64,000 nucleotides of DNA from Monarcha castaneiventris obscurior (taxonomy: Eukaryota > Chordata > Aves > Passeriformes > Monarchidae). Shown piece after piece: positions 1 to 12,400 of the stretch. A program made the position numbers and the translations under genes. Under the pieces are notes generated by a model, which was given only the letters and a program-made list of their open reading frames with translations, searched no databases and was not told the DNA's origin. The stretch lies in assembly GCA_026261815.1 (NCBI GenBank), contig JAMPIT010000174.1, forward strand, positions 16,368,001-16,432,000, read 5' to 3'. The number at the start of each line of letters is the position of its first letter. Within the stretch, counting starts at the first letter, position 1.

Positions 1-248
1 GAAAATGACTAAGTAAGAAGAAATATTTCTATCTTAGGGACAGAGTCCAGTACAGAGTAATGTTAACACAGTCACCTGGAATTGTTCTTATTTCCTAATG
101 GGTCTTGGCTGTGTAATTACTATTCATCTGACCTCAATTGCTTAAAATAGCCTGCCAAAACCAGACAATGACAACTGTAAGGTAACACTGATATGTGACT
201 GCAATTAATTTCAAGGGAAGCTGTAAAAACGAGGGGAGAATGGAGCTC

Positions 249-848
249 TGGCCTAGTTTCAGCTGGGATAGAGTTAATTTTCTTCCTAGTAGCTGGTTAA
301 GTGCTGTGTTTTAAATTTCATATGAAAATAATGTTGATAACACATTGATGTTTTAGTTGTTGCTTAGTGCTTACCCTAAATCAAGGACTTTCAGTTTCCC
401 AGGCTCTGCCAGTGAGGGGCTGCACAAGAAGCTGGAAAGGAGCATGGCCAGAACAGCAGACCCAAACTGGCCAAAGCGATATTCCATGCCACAGATTGTC
501 ATGCTCAATATATAAACTGGGAGGCATTGTCCAGGAGGGACCAATCACTGCTCAGGATGGGCTGGGCTTTGGTCAGCAGGTGGTGAGCAATTGCGTTGGG
601 CATCACTTTTCTTACTTGGATTTTATTCCTCTTTTTGTTACCTCCCTTTTCATTGTAATTCTTATTATTGTTGTTGCTATTGTTATCATGATTATTATTA
701 CTATATTGTACTTTATTTCAGTTATGAAACCACTCTTATCTCAACCCACACGTTTTCCTTTTTTCTAACTTTCTTCCCCATCCCTCCAAGGGCCATTGAC
801 TAAACAGCCATGTGGTACTTACTTGCTGTCTGGACTTAAACCATGGCA
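249..848 (+). mobile_element. Solo LTR of an avian endogenous retrovirus (ERVL/TguLTR5-like)
   Basis: The element is 600 bp, starts with TG (249-250) and ends with CA (847-848). It is flanked by a perfect 5-bp direct repeat AGCTC at 244-248 and 849-853. A 5-bp duplication is typical of ERVL-class insertions. The body matches my memory of a very common bird LTR: a 5' stretch with GCTGGGATAGAGTTAATTTT, a TATA box at 509-516, a conserved GAGCAATTG segment, a T/A-rich ATT-repeat zone at about 655-715, CTTATCTCAACCCAC, and a 3' end close to TTAAACCATGGCA. No gag, pol or env sequence follows, so this is most likely a solo LTR left by recombination between two LTRs. The usual polyadenylation signal seems changed (ATGAAA near 723). 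Family name is from memory; presence and boundaries are read from the sequence. Confidence 0.88.
509..516 (+). promoter_or_regulatory. TATA box of the LTR promoter
   Basis: TATATAAA sits about 260 bp into the LTR, where the U3 promoter of this LTR type is expected. Transcription would start roughly 25-30 bp downstream. Whether this old LTR is still active cannot be told from the sequence. Confidence 0.55.
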
Positions 849-853
849 AGCTC

Positions 854-3800
854 ATATTATCTTGGCTCTCATCTCCTGTCTGATGAAAAGAAACATAACT
901 ATCAACTAGGCAAGCTACCAGCCACAGATCTTTCCCTAGTCTAATATTCAAAGAACCTTGATTAACAAGAGAGGTGGTAGAAACAATACCAGCAGCAGAG
1001 CTGGTGAAGTATGATGCCTCTCTACTCAGCAGAGCCTTAATGAAAAGCTGTAATGACACCTCTGATCATGACATCTTTACCACTTCTCTGGCAGAAATTT
1101 GCCTCCTTCCCTGCAGACATACACATTTCCCACTGTATATCCCTTCCGGCACTTTATAAGCAGGATGACATTACATGTGAGATTTACAGCCTTTGGTTGA
1201 CACAGAATTTAGTTATCTAGTCAAAACCATTTCTGTGGGATCTGTCTATACTTAGAGAAAGAAAAGGTCATTCATGCAATCAGTAGGTGTTTTCCACAGG
1301 AGAAAGAATTTCCCTACTGAAGTGTCTGAAGTGTCTGAATACAGAAGGTTAATTTCCCTGCTGAAGAGCTTGACTGTGGGAGACAAATATGCTTGGACAG
1401 GTTTGTGTAGTCAGAGAGTGGGTAGACACTGCGTGGCTCAAAAATAGGGCCCCAATCCTTTGATTTCAAGCTGTGTTTCATGGGTCCTGTAACTTGAAGC
1501 AGTTAATCAGAGATGAATATGAGCAGGAAAAGCACAGTGATGACACTGCACAGTTTTTGTCATCAGCACAAAGGTAGCGATTCAACAGGAACTATTTCTG
1601 CAGAGCAAGCAGGTATGAAGCACACCATCCCACAGTGATGTACAGTACAGAAATCTCAAACATACCCACCAATATGGTTGATTAGGGTGTCATGGAGTCT
1701 GTAAAAAACACTGCATGTTTCATGCTCTGAGATCCTAAGTTCTTTTCAACCATTATCTTTAGTTCTGTAATAAGTTTTCTAGAATCATTACCCATTTAGA
1801 CTTTCGGGACTGGGGTTCCCCTGAGGTTGGATTTATCTCCTTATCTTAAAGCATCTATAACACAGATGCCTACATCTAAGCTAGTCATCCTCAGTTCCCT
1901 TTACAGTGAATAGAGAGGAAGAGGCAGCTGGAAAAGGTGATTCATCTCATCCTAATATAGATATCAAACAAGTATCAGATTAATTGCTCTCTAGAGATAC
2001 CTGTTTATCTCTATTGACAATAAAAGCAGCCTAGAGTGACTAACTCAGACTTACCTGCCTATGTGTTGGTTGCCTACAGTTAGCTGAGATAAATCCCAGC
2101 CAGAGCTTCCTTTGATCAAGCAATTCAACCACTATCATGAAATGTAACAGATAAGAAGGGCAAGAGTGGATGAACAGGAAGGACAGAGTAATTGTGTGTT
2201 ACCCGATCAGGAATAAACACACCAGTGAAGGGATTCATAATCTTACACTAGCCTGAAGATATCTTCCTTTCCATTTGTCCAAAGTGAACCTGAGGGGAGC
2301 GCTCTATGTGTCCTCAGGAACGTGCTCCTATCTCCTCATGGTAGCCTGCTTTGTAGATCAGAGCTGAGGATTCCCTGAGCTGACTGGACTCATCAAAGCC
2401 TCTCCCAGCAAGTGTGAACGTTACGAATTACGGCCACCTGAAGATCTCACCCTTGACCTTTTTCTTCAGGACTTGAGTGATTTGGTCTTCAAGTTCAGAT
2501 TTTCATTGATGATCCAGCCTCGTTGTGCTGTTATTCAGATGAGGGAAAAAAAGAAATCTGAGAAATATAGAGACTGAGGGTTTCCCCTTCTTTAGCTTGT
2601 TTTTACACCAGTATTTTCCCTTCCACAAGTTGAAAATGATGCTGCACCAAAAGAGGATAAAGCTAATCCTCATTTCACATAGTTTTTCATAGGGGAGAAA
2701 CTTACAAGTCACTCTGTCCAGTCTTGGACCAAGCCAGATCCAAGATCAGTGAGAATCTCTACTCCAAATGCTTTTTCAGCCTTCTAGGAAAATCTGCTGT
2801 TTAGCTGTCTTTTCCTGAATTTGATTTGTTTTAATTTCTTCTTATCCTACAAGAAAAAAAAAATCAAACCAAATACCCTCAGCCTGTGTTGGCTGTTAGA
2901 AAGAAGGGAGAAGGAATAAATCTGGCTTCAAAAATTTTTGACAGTTGGAGTGGTAATGAGCCCATTCCGACTGAAATGACCTCATTGCTGCTCATTTTTC
3001 CTGGCTACCAATCGATTTATGAAGCTCTTTTAACATCTAGAGAAGTGTTAATGAACCAAGTGTTTAAAAATAACATACACCAGGAGGTTGTAAATTACAG
3101 CCCCAGCATCCTTTGAATGAATTCACATCCCACATTGCCAACACTCACCTGGTACCCCTCTGCTGCAACATGGGTGTTCATTCAAGGTCTGAATTTATTA
3201 TCCACAAATACAGGTTTGGGGTTCCACCAAGCCTTGGCTCATCAGCATCCAGCTCAGCTGTCAGTTCTGATACAGCAGAAGGGGGAGAGAAAACAGTGGT
3301 CATGAGGGGGTGTCACTGCCTTAAGGAGATGAAGCAGATGGAGAACCAAGGCCAGCTCTGGCCATCCTGAAGCAATGTTAGAGCAATAGCACACAGTGGT
3401 CAGTGCTGAATCAGTGCACCTCACACATTTCAGGCTCTCTCTGGAGGTGGATGAGGTACCATTTAATGTGGTTAACTAAAGCACCACCACTGGCATGGTG
3501 TTAGTATGGACCTTTTTCTAGGGAATTCAGTTTGCCTGGCTGTCAGCAAACCTAAGGAGAGGTCAGCTCACAGACTGAGACATCAGTAACTTGATGTTGT
3601 AGCAAAAAAGAATAAATTTTTTCTGGACACCAACATGCCTTTTGTGTGTAACTGAAAGTAGCAGCAAAGCAACTGTACCCAGGACACAAGACTTGGGGTT
3701 TTGTTTTCAGGCTGAGCATCACTCTTCAAAAATAATGCTGACAGAGTGGAAGGAGTCAAGAGGAGAACAAAAAGCAAGGTTAAAAATTAAAAGAACCAAC

Positions 3801-5520
3801 CATAACAAAGGTTGATGGGGCAGAGTTTCTAAGGCCAGTGGTCATCTCACCTATTCCCCCTGTAGCTGTGACATGGAGCTGCAAGTGTAGGTTTGAGCTG
3901 GGTTTAAATAAAGTCTGGGCACAGCAATGTGGAACGCATTCTCTTCACCCTGCTTCTCCAAGGGCTTTTCAGGAAGAAAATTTTATAAACAGAAACAGTG
4001 TCATGCTTGAAAGCCAACTCTCACCTGTCCTTCTGTCCCATCAAACTAGACAAATCTTATGGATTCAGCCCAGCCCAAAGTAAGGATAAATCAAGACTGA
4101 AAAAATATTCTGTAGGACTCCTGGGAATGATCAAGTCAATCCTTCTCCTGATGATGTCAATGGTAAAGCACGCAATGACTGAGATGGCAATGAACTAGGC
4201 TTTAAATCTCTTTAATTAGAATATAAGAGTAATTTTTGTTAACACTTTTCTTAGTGGTATATATATTTTTTTTTTTTTTTTTTTTAATATATGTATGTCT
4301 ACTTCTTATGAAGTAGCTGGATTCTCATTCAAAACCAGCATGCTGGAACTCAGGAAGGCAGACTACATTACAAATGTTATCAATATTGAAAAACAAAACC
4401 AAACAAAAAAGAAAAAGTAAAACGGGTAACAGCTGAATTTTGTGATTCAGTGATAACATTTACACATCTCGTCTCTTGGCCCAGAAGATTAATGCTTTTT
4501 TTCCCACCAGGCACTTTGTTCCATCTTAAAATGTAATGGTAATCAACAAGTTGAAGCAAACGGCCATCACTCACTCATTTGAGTCTTCCTTTGGCCACCA
4601 AATAAAGCTCATGCTATTGGAATATCCAGAAGATCTAGGATTGCATGTAAATGAGTGAGGAGCCCAACACAAACCACTTTATTGTTCTCTGTTTCATACC
4701 TGAAAAACTCCTGGTTTCAGACTGTGAGCAAAACTCTCCTCTTGTCTCAAAGAAAAAAAATCATTCCTAAGCCCACAAAAAAGAAAGGAGATCTATGAAA
4801 ACCAGGATAAACTAGATTCCATGCAAAGTGTCAAAACAGATTTTGTTTCTGCCCAGAAGAATCTTCTGCTTTTGTGCAGATAGATGCAAATGCTTAAAAA
4901 TTCTCTCTGTTTTCATGACTTTACTCCAGGTTTACAGAGGTGTAATCAAGAACTGAATTTAACTCATTGTGTTATTATTTTTCAATCCAAACCACCTCTT
5001 AGTAAAATAAACGCATTGAAAGACTCGCTGTGGGACAAACAGCACCTGTCAACCAAAGGGGTTTTCTGAAACGTAAAAAAGGGACTTACATTTTTTACTA
5101 AAGTCGACAAAATTTAGGTCGTTGGTTAAAATGCCAAGACATCTTCGATAACACATTTACACACCTATAAAAACAAAAGTTCACTCAAAAATTCCAATAA
5201 ATGGTCCTTAGGTTGTATAAGAGCCATACAGCTGCAAAAACATCAAATATGTCTCTGATAGATTTTAAAGCAACAGTCAAAGAAAATTCTTGTATACAAC
5301 TTCTAAATCAGTTTTAAGTTATCCTTTTAAATTTGAACTCCTCATTAATTAAAAAACAAATATTCGGATTTTGAAGGGGAGACATCACTCTGTCCTCAGT
5401 CTGAAGTTTCCATGTAGAACCCAAGATGCGCCCAACCAAATTTCTTCTTTAACTAGACAAATACGAGACAGAAAAAAGAAATAAAAGAGGGGAAAAAATT
5501 GTGGGTGAAAATGGTCTAAA
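854..5520. other. Unique intergenic DNA, no gene seen
   Basis: AT-rich, CpG-poor sequence with only short frames (85 codons or fewer) and no recognisable exon. It holds a small local duplication (16-mers at 1307-1322 and 1351-1366, one mismatch) next to a 9-mer GAAGTGTCT repeated about 2.3 times at 1319-1339. It also has an A-run near 2854-2863 and a T20 run at 4266-4285. No CR1 or LTR was recognised. Confidence 0.6.
4266..4285. repeat. Poly-T run (T20)
   Basis: Twenty uninterrupted T flanked by alternating TA sequence on both sides. It is a simple homopolymer. No retrocopy body was recognised beside it. Confidence 0.9.
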
Positions 5521-5600
5521 AACACATCTTCAGCTGATGTAAATCTGCTTGGTGCTAATGAAGTGTGCAGGGTTACATCAGCTGAGGGATTAATCCAGGT
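5521..5600. repeat. Remnant of an old amniote palindromic repeat
   Basis: TCAGCTGATGTAA (5530-5542) and its exact reverse complement (5573-5585) form a 13-bp stem around a 30-nt loop. Inside the loop, CTGC and GCAG can extend the pairing. The order of parts (CAGCTGATGTAAAT, a centre like CATTGAAGTCAATGG, then TTACATCAGCTGAGG) agrees with my recollection of an ancient interspersed repeat found across turtles, crocodiles and birds. I do not recall its Repbase name. The inverted repeat is directly visible; the family assignment is from memory. Confidence 0.6.
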
Positions 5601-7087
5601 CTCACACTGAACGCAAATTGAAAGCTGAGAAATGCCAAATGCCATCACGATATGAACACATTGAGAAAATAAAAAGGTAAATTGAAATAATGAGGGAAAT
5701 CAAGGCTCCACATTAAACAAGGCCCCATCACACACTCTGTGAAATCCAAGCCAAATAATAGATTCCAACACAGCTTGTTAGGTGCACAACAGTTTTCCAA
5801 ACATTTAAATTCACATTTTACTGGACAATGTATGGCCTGAGTTCCTATTAAGCCATTATTACATTTTGCAGACATCATTTTGACACATTTTTGAGTGGGC
5901 TGGAAGCCCTTGTTTATTCAGCTTTCCCCTTGGGCACTTCAAGAAGTTATTCTCCTGTAATTCCAGTTCTGCTTTGCCTAGGTACACCTTTAACAGTCAT
6001 AGTTGTGTTATTAACTCAATGACTGACAGAAGTGACTGGATTTTGAAACCTTGCCATCAAAGCCACTCCATCCACACAATGGTGACATACGAGTCCATAC
6101 AAGGGAAATGTAAAGGGCAAAAAAGACTTTTTAAGCAAGGGTGACAATTTGCCCAGACCTTCAAAACTAATTTCTCATCAAAACAACAAAAAAAAATTGT
6201 AGATAGACTACCAAAAATCCCATCAGTGTTCCCACATAAGCCTTATATTTTCTCTCCTTGGTGCTTCTTTGTGCCCGTATAATAGAGATAGACCATCAAA
6301 GAACACCTGACTTCCATGGACCTCAGTCAGATTAGAATTCACAGTGTTTAAAGCATTGATAGTCATCCAGAGGATTTATTGTCATCAGTAATAGCTCGGA
6401 GGGACTTATTCTACTAGCACGCTGTCTGGAAGAGATGAAGACAAAATAATAAGTTGTCTTCTAGGGTTATAAGATTTGAGCTAATTTCAGCATGTGTACA
6501 CAAGGCAAAAGTCTTCTTGAAGGCAAAGCCAAGAGCACGGCATGAAAATGGCCATACCATGTGAAACCAAAGGTCTAGCTGGCGTTAACCCTGTCTTCAG
6601 AAAAGCTCAACAGGAACTGCCAAGCAGAAGGTATGAACAAGGAAAAGTGAGACCTATATTCTTAGAAGACTGTTTTCCATGCTTCTAACAAACAGATTCA
6701 AGGCCCTACCTGGCTAGAATGAAACAACCTCAGAAGAACTTTGATCAGTTTGTGAACGTACCATCTGCAAGGTCCTGTGGAAGACAACCCCATGGTTCAG
6801 CCACATATTGTAAGAGTAACCTCTTCTTTCTGTTTTTGTTGTGGCTGGCACTAACTCATTTTATTTTACACAGTCTGCTTCTTTTATTGAAAATAAAAAT
6901 AAAGAGAGATAAAAATGTTCCTTATTTTCCTTCTCCAAAAATTGAGACGTAACCTCTGTTATGTCAGCTCTTTTGACGGGTGAACAGTTTTTGTCTACTT
7001 ATTCTAGTTATCTAGTTCTGTCATATTTTCTTTGAAATGAAGAAAACCATCACTGCACACAATATTCAAAGTGTGGGAGCCAGACTG
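5601..7087. other. Unique intergenic DNA, no gene seen
   Basis: AT-rich sequence with no recognised repeat and no exon-like frame; the longest open frame is 77 codons. It is not low-complexity, so it could include conserved non-coding DNA, but nothing specific supports that. Confidence 0.5.
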
Positions 7088-7213
7088 GCTCAAGGCCAGG
7101 CTGGACAAGGCCCTGAGCAACATGATCTAGTGAGTGGCATCCCTGCCCATGATGGGGGTGCGAACCAGATAATTTTTGAGATTCCTTCCAACCCAAATCA
7201 TTCTATGATTTTA
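7088..7213 (+). mobile_element. CR1 LINE 3' end, truncated
   Basis: The segment reads like the last ~125 bp of avian CR1 in sense orientation: CAAGGCCAGGCTGGACAAGG, then GAGCAACATGATCTAGTG, CCCTGCCCATGATGGGGG, and the tail CCTTCCAACCCAAATCATTCTATGATT. CR1 is a non-LTR retrotransposon that inserts mostly as 5'-truncated copies, so a tail-only fragment is normal. No coding part remains and the copy is visibly diverged. Confidence 0.88.
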
Positions 7214-7898
7214 TTCCATTATTTTATTACTATAGATTTATTCAGAGACATATTGATGTTTTCTAGTGTGTCCTCTGTTGTTTTCTTAGGAGGTATCAAA
7301 ATCTAAATTACTTTTTGACATCTATCAAGCTTTGATTTGATATTTCCATCAAAATACAGCTCCGAGTTCTATATTTCTGAGTAATAAAAAATCAGTCTCA
7401 AGGTGGAACCTGGATATAAATTCTCATCATATCCCAAGACCTGGATCTTAATGGAGCTCCGAATTTCTCAGAGGAACCATGTCCACCTCCAGAGACAGAA
7501 AACCAAAATCCTGGATACAGAGCCCAACAAATTAGTGACCAAATGCAAGATCTGCAGAGCTACAGATCTCCGATTAAAGGCTCTTGTCAATATTTAAAGA
7601 ATATTACTGCTGTCCTGTTGTAAGCTACGACACAATATTAGTATTCAATTAATGACTGACAAATTATGCATTTCTCCTCAAAAACATATAAGCAGAAACT
7701 AACTAAAATTTCAGAGTGTACAATTTACTATTTACCTATATTTGTCATCCTCTCTGAGCAAAGCCATAGAAAGAAGCTTCTGACTGACCTTTTTCCACAG
7801 GAAGATTCCAGCTTCCAGAAGGAATCATTAAAGACTATGCTTTCCCACTATGCTACAAACCCTGGGCTCAGTTATATTCACACCATATCCTTTATTTT

Positions 7899-7938
7899 AT
7901 ATATCTATATATCTATATATCTATATATCTATATATCT
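7899..7938. repeat. Microsatellite (ATATATCT)5
   Basis: Five perfect copies of an 8-bp unit, 40 bp in all. Perfect copies suggest recent slippage, so length is likely to vary between individuals. Confidence 0.95.
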
Positions 7939-8732
7939 CCACAAGAAGGCCTTGGAATAGGTATAAACCAAATGGAATATTTCCCTTTCAGACTGAAGAC
8001 TATGCAAGGCAGAACTTAAGAGCATGTAAAACAGGACTTTTTAATGTTTTCTGGGGTTTTTTTCTGAACTACATACCAATACTTATGAAACACTTTGATT
8101 TTTTTGTGCCATGAAACCTATTCAGAAGTATGGGTAAAATTTTTCTTACCATTGCTTAAAGAGATTAGAAAGAAACTTGCTCCTTCTATTATGATACATT
8201 TTACTCTAAAATCGGTGAAGTTTTGCTGACTGCAGTGGAATAATCATGTAAGTAGAACTATCCTGGATGGTGCATATTCGTTTTGATATCGAGGCAGAAA
8301 GATAAAATGGCAAAGGATCCTGAAATATGAATTAAGAGGGCTATGCTCAGAATTAGGCGTCACATGGCCAAAAGAAAAAGTTTACAACAGAGTTATCTAT
8401 AGAGCATCTGTAGTGTCCACACTCCCTAGTAAATCAATGAAAAGAAGAGAATTAGGCACTTCCAGGCTGAAGTTCATTGCATTATTCTAAACAAGGGATC
8501 TAAAATTAGTGATATGAATCACGCTCTAAAATTAATATTTTTTCTCCAGTCTATATAAAGAATCTGAAAGTGATGAGCTCAGATGAGGGCTCTACTCCGG
8601 AAATACTTCAAGTTAGCTGGGATGATTTCAGTTCCTCTTTCTTTTCTAACTTAAAACATTTTAAATTGGCAGTATCCTGATTTAGTGAGTTACATAAATA
8701 AAATATTCATGACAGATTATGTGATTGTCATC

Positions 8733-8770
8733 TAAGTCATTGGAATTGCTCTCATTGACTTTAAAGGCAC
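8733..8770. repeat. Fragment of old TCAATGG-type amniote repeat
   Basis: The order AAGTCATTGGAATTGCTCTCATTGACTTTAAAGG (read as two adjoining parts) resembles the duplicated, self-complementary CATTGA-AGTCAATGG core of the palindromic repeat also seen at 15.1 and 24.2 kb. It is short and diverged, so the call rests on pattern similarity only. Confidence 0.4.
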
Positions 8771-9108
8771 AAGCTTTACCTGGGATGGAGCCTCTCCCTC
8801 CTCAGTGTTCAGTATTAAGTAAAACTTGTTGTCAAGGTCCCTGTGAAGTCCATGGAGTGGCACAACCATAATTTACTCACTCTGTACTGAAAAGCTGTAA
8901 AAGGAACATAGGATGAATACACAACTGCTGGCACCCATGTCTCCCAGCAAGAACAGCAGGAATCCAGACAACTAGTTTATATCAAACTCCTAATTTTTAG
9001 AAAGTTAAAATTAATTGTGGTGAATTCTGGTCTCTGTTTTATTCACTGCATTTCTTCTTTTTCTAGTTTTAGAGAAAATACAGTAATAGTTGTAATATTT
9101 GGAAAGGA

Positions 9109-9485
9109 ATGGAATCATAAAACCACAGAATGGTTTGGGTTGGAAGAGACCTTAAAGATCATCTCACTCCATCCTCCTGCCGTGGGCAGGGACACCTTCC
9201 ATTAGATCAGGTTGGTCCAAGCCCTGTCCAATCTGGTCTTGGACACTTCCAAGGATGGGGCTTCCACAACTTCTCTGGTGTGGGAATCCAGAGGCAGAGA
9301 AATATTCCCTGCACTCTGGATTCCCACATCTGGGAATCTTGTTCCATTTCCTCACAAGCCCCGTAGTACAGAATTTTTTCCTAATATCTAATATAAACTT
9401 CCTCTCTTTCAGATTGCAGCCATTCCCCCTTGTCCTGTCACTACGTGCTCTTGTATAGGGAAAATGTTTCTCTTTTTCCACGGAG
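9109..9485 (-). mobile_element. CR1 LINE 3' end, with an internal insert
   Basis: Read on the minus strand this is the CR1 3' region, ending in the tail near 9109-9150 (CACAGAATGGTTTGGGTTGG on the plus strand). It includes the block GGCAGGGACACCTTCC, the block AAGGATGGGGCTTCCACAAC, and further 5' the TTTCCTAATATCTAATATAA and CATTCCCCCTTGTCCTGTCA blocks that match the end of the CR1 ORF2 region and 3' UTR. The match is interrupted at 9279-9328 by a foldback insert. It is of the same general CR1 variant as the copy at 50.3-50.7 kb. Confidence 0.9.
9274..9333. mobile_element. 50-bp foldback insert with 15-bp inverted ends
   Basis: The insert is 9279-9328. It starts with TGTGGGAATCCAGAG (9279-9293) and ends with the exact reverse complement (9314-9328). 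Next to the left arm GCAG (9294-9297) can pair with CTGC (9309-9312), leaving a single A unpaired. TCTGG stands directly on both sides (9274-9278 and 9329-9333), as a 5-bp target duplication would. CR1 similarity resumes on both sides. It could be a tiny non-autonomous transposon derivative or a template-switch product made during replication; the sequence does not decide between them. Confidence 0.6.
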
Positions 9486-12400
9486 TTAAATTGTTTGAAA
9501 CTGAAACAGAAAGTCTCTATAACTGCTACTTTACGCCATGTTTCCCGCTGGGTTAGAATGTCACCCATCAAAGATACTCTCTCATTCCAAGTGACCTTTA
9601 AAACTCTGTCATAAATAACAGCCCAGCCCAGTGCAGCAACTGGTTCAGAAAGCTTGATTAGACATGAACACCTCTACAAATCACTTCCCCTTCTTCCCTA
9701 AGTCATGAACACATTTGAAGAGCTCTACTTCCTAAAGAAGTCATTCCAAGCTGAAAGATATGTCTTCCATTTTTTTTCTATTTTTATCTTGTTTTGGTTT
9801 TTTTCCTGTGTAAGTTTGGAGCAAAACCTGAATGGTAACATACACTACATGTAATATTTAGTCATTTTGTCTTCTCCCCTCACAGGTAATATATTCAGCA
9901 AGACTCTTCTTCCCTCTGTCTCTTATAGATCAATATTTTTACTCATGCTAGAATTATTTTTTCCCTAGATTCAGTAGCAAAGCTAAAGCTCCCTCAGGAC
10001 TTCTTGGGACACCATGAAACTTTTTATTACTCTTATATTATGAATATACTTTATTTATTATGCTGATGTATTTCAAGATAAAGGTCAAGTTTTACTGCAG
10101 GGAAGGAAGAGAGGAGTATCACTGTGGGAGAGCAGTTTTTACTGAGAAAGTATGTTTTGGGGTTTTTTTATTTGGAAGGATTTTCAGTCCTTTGTAAAGA
10201 CTGTTAATCTAAATTCTTGAGAAATATTTTAAGGGGTGTTAATTTGAGTTCTTTAAGCTCCTTAAGATAAAATTAAAACCAAGAAAAAAAGAAATCAAAG
10301 CTTTCAACAAGAGGCAATACATAAATGATGAGCAAATTTAGCTCCACAGTTCCATGAGAAGGTTGTGGCATTAACCCAGAAAGTTGTGTATGAAGGGTTC
10401 ATTTTCAGGCCCACCACAGACATTTTGGTGTCCATAAATCTTCCCTGTCCTTCTATAAAATAAAAATAAATATGCTTTGGTCCTTCCTGGAACCTGAAGT
10501 TAGCAATTTTTTCAGGTATTCTGGTGAAGAAGAACACATTACTCTCTTAGATTTGAGCTATTCAATGATTTTCCATTGAAATTATCTTCTGATGGAAGAT
10601 GCATGTTTTGCTAATGTTGAAACACCACAACGTCCTTGGGAAGCAAAATTCCAAATTTCTTCTGTTTGTTTTAGCCAGATGTCAACCCAGATTTTGGGCC
10701 TTTGCTCCATTTTCAGGGGTTTCTAATAAATGAGCTACACAGTTGAAATCAATATATGAGGCCCTTGGATAATCCCTACTCAACAAGCTTCAACAGAGCA
10801 GACATTTGTTTTACACTTCCCTACATAAGACAGGTGGTTTATTTGCCATTCTTGGTTAGTGGCCATCCTTTAGGTAAGGTAATCCAGAGCAGACCCTCCT
10901 ATAGATGGGATGGCCAGAGACTTCAAAAATCCTTTCAACAGATACAGAATTAGAATAACACTGCACTTCCCCAGATTTGTAAGGGTAGGCAACTGGAATG
11001 TCATCATTAAGTGGGCATTGGTGGAAGTGGTGGAAACATTTCCCCTGGGCAGATCCCATGAAGTCTCCAGTGCAATGCAAGCAGCTGCTTCTCCCTGAAA
11101 CTTCCCATGTTCAAAATAGAGACTGAAGCATCACAGCGAAGCAGTTCCACATTAAAATCACAAGACCACCTCTGCAGTGCCTACAGACTGGAGCACACCG
11201 GGTCAAATGTTCCCATTTGCCTCATTTTAGTACAGCCGGTGGAGTAAAGCCAAAATGGGAATTTGGCCTAGGAACCGAAGCATATGGCATTGTTCTGTTA
11301 CACTTGAACAAATCACTGGATGTTATTACTGAGAACGTACCAGGCCCTTACTTGAGCGCTGGAGGAGAAGGGGTTTGAGCACAGGGATGTGAGCCAAGAA
11401 TTCCTGAGTTCAATGCTGGCGTCTATCAAATAAGCTACACTATTGCTTGTGTTTCCTTGCATGTGAAATACAGGGGTAGGAGGATGAGAGTATCCAAATT
11501 ATTCACAACATTAATTTTGGCCTAGAAAAACCATCACCTTGGATGTTTTCCACAGTCTTTGGAGAAAGACAGCCTCCACCATAGCAGACCTCAGAGAATT
11601 ACCAGGTGTTGATATACCCCCAGTGATCAAAAGAAAGGATCCCATAAAGGAACATATTTGTCCTATCTGGCTAACTTTGAAAACTGATAGCATTAATGTT
11701 CAAAGAGCCAGAATGGCAGGATTTATATACCAGCACATTTCCACATTAGCTTAAAGCTAGAATTGCTGTGAGAATGTGTAGGTGATCTTGCTAGCAGAGT
11801 CAGTATGAAAGCTCTGTTGAAATTTGTACAGCTCTTGAAAGACTGGAGACATTACTTAATGTCAGAATTACTGTAGCCACACGTAAGATACTCATAGAGG
11901 TCACGTAGGACAGTGAGTGCTGGAGCATTAGCCAACACATTCAAGAGGTTTCCAAGTGCTTAAGGCCAGGCAGAACCACTAGAAGGGCTTGTGGAATCTC
12001 ATTTCTTGCATCTTTCTCAGTTTTTTACAGTTGCCCATAATTAAGGCAAACAGATTCCAGCCTAGAGGGCTAAATGATGCTGTGGCTTACATTTCATGCA
12101 ACCAGCCAGTGAATGTCATGTTTGACTCACAGGCTGGATTCCCCATCTCTCCTAGTGTCTGACGTGGCAAAGTTCAGGGATGGCAAAGGAAACAGCTGAA
12201 ATTTCCAGCCTCAGACACCTGCACAGCCCCGGCCCCAGCACAATCTGCAGCAGCTCCAACGTGGTGTGGGTGGAATAGTAAACAGCAGGAGAGGAGGGGG
12301 TGAGGCAGCATCTGCTGAATTTAGGAGTATTTTATTTGAGCAGGCCTGGACACCTACCCCAGGAGTCTGACAGGAACAAGCTAAAGAACTTTTTGAAGTA

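Larger units (their letters stand above)
7214..9108. other. Unique intergenic DNA between two CR1 copies
   Basis: AT-rich and without exon-like frames. The only large open frame here (117 codons, 7666-8019) runs through the ATATATCT microsatellite and has no recognisable domain. It contains that microsatellite and one old repeat fragment, listed separately. Confidence 0.55.
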
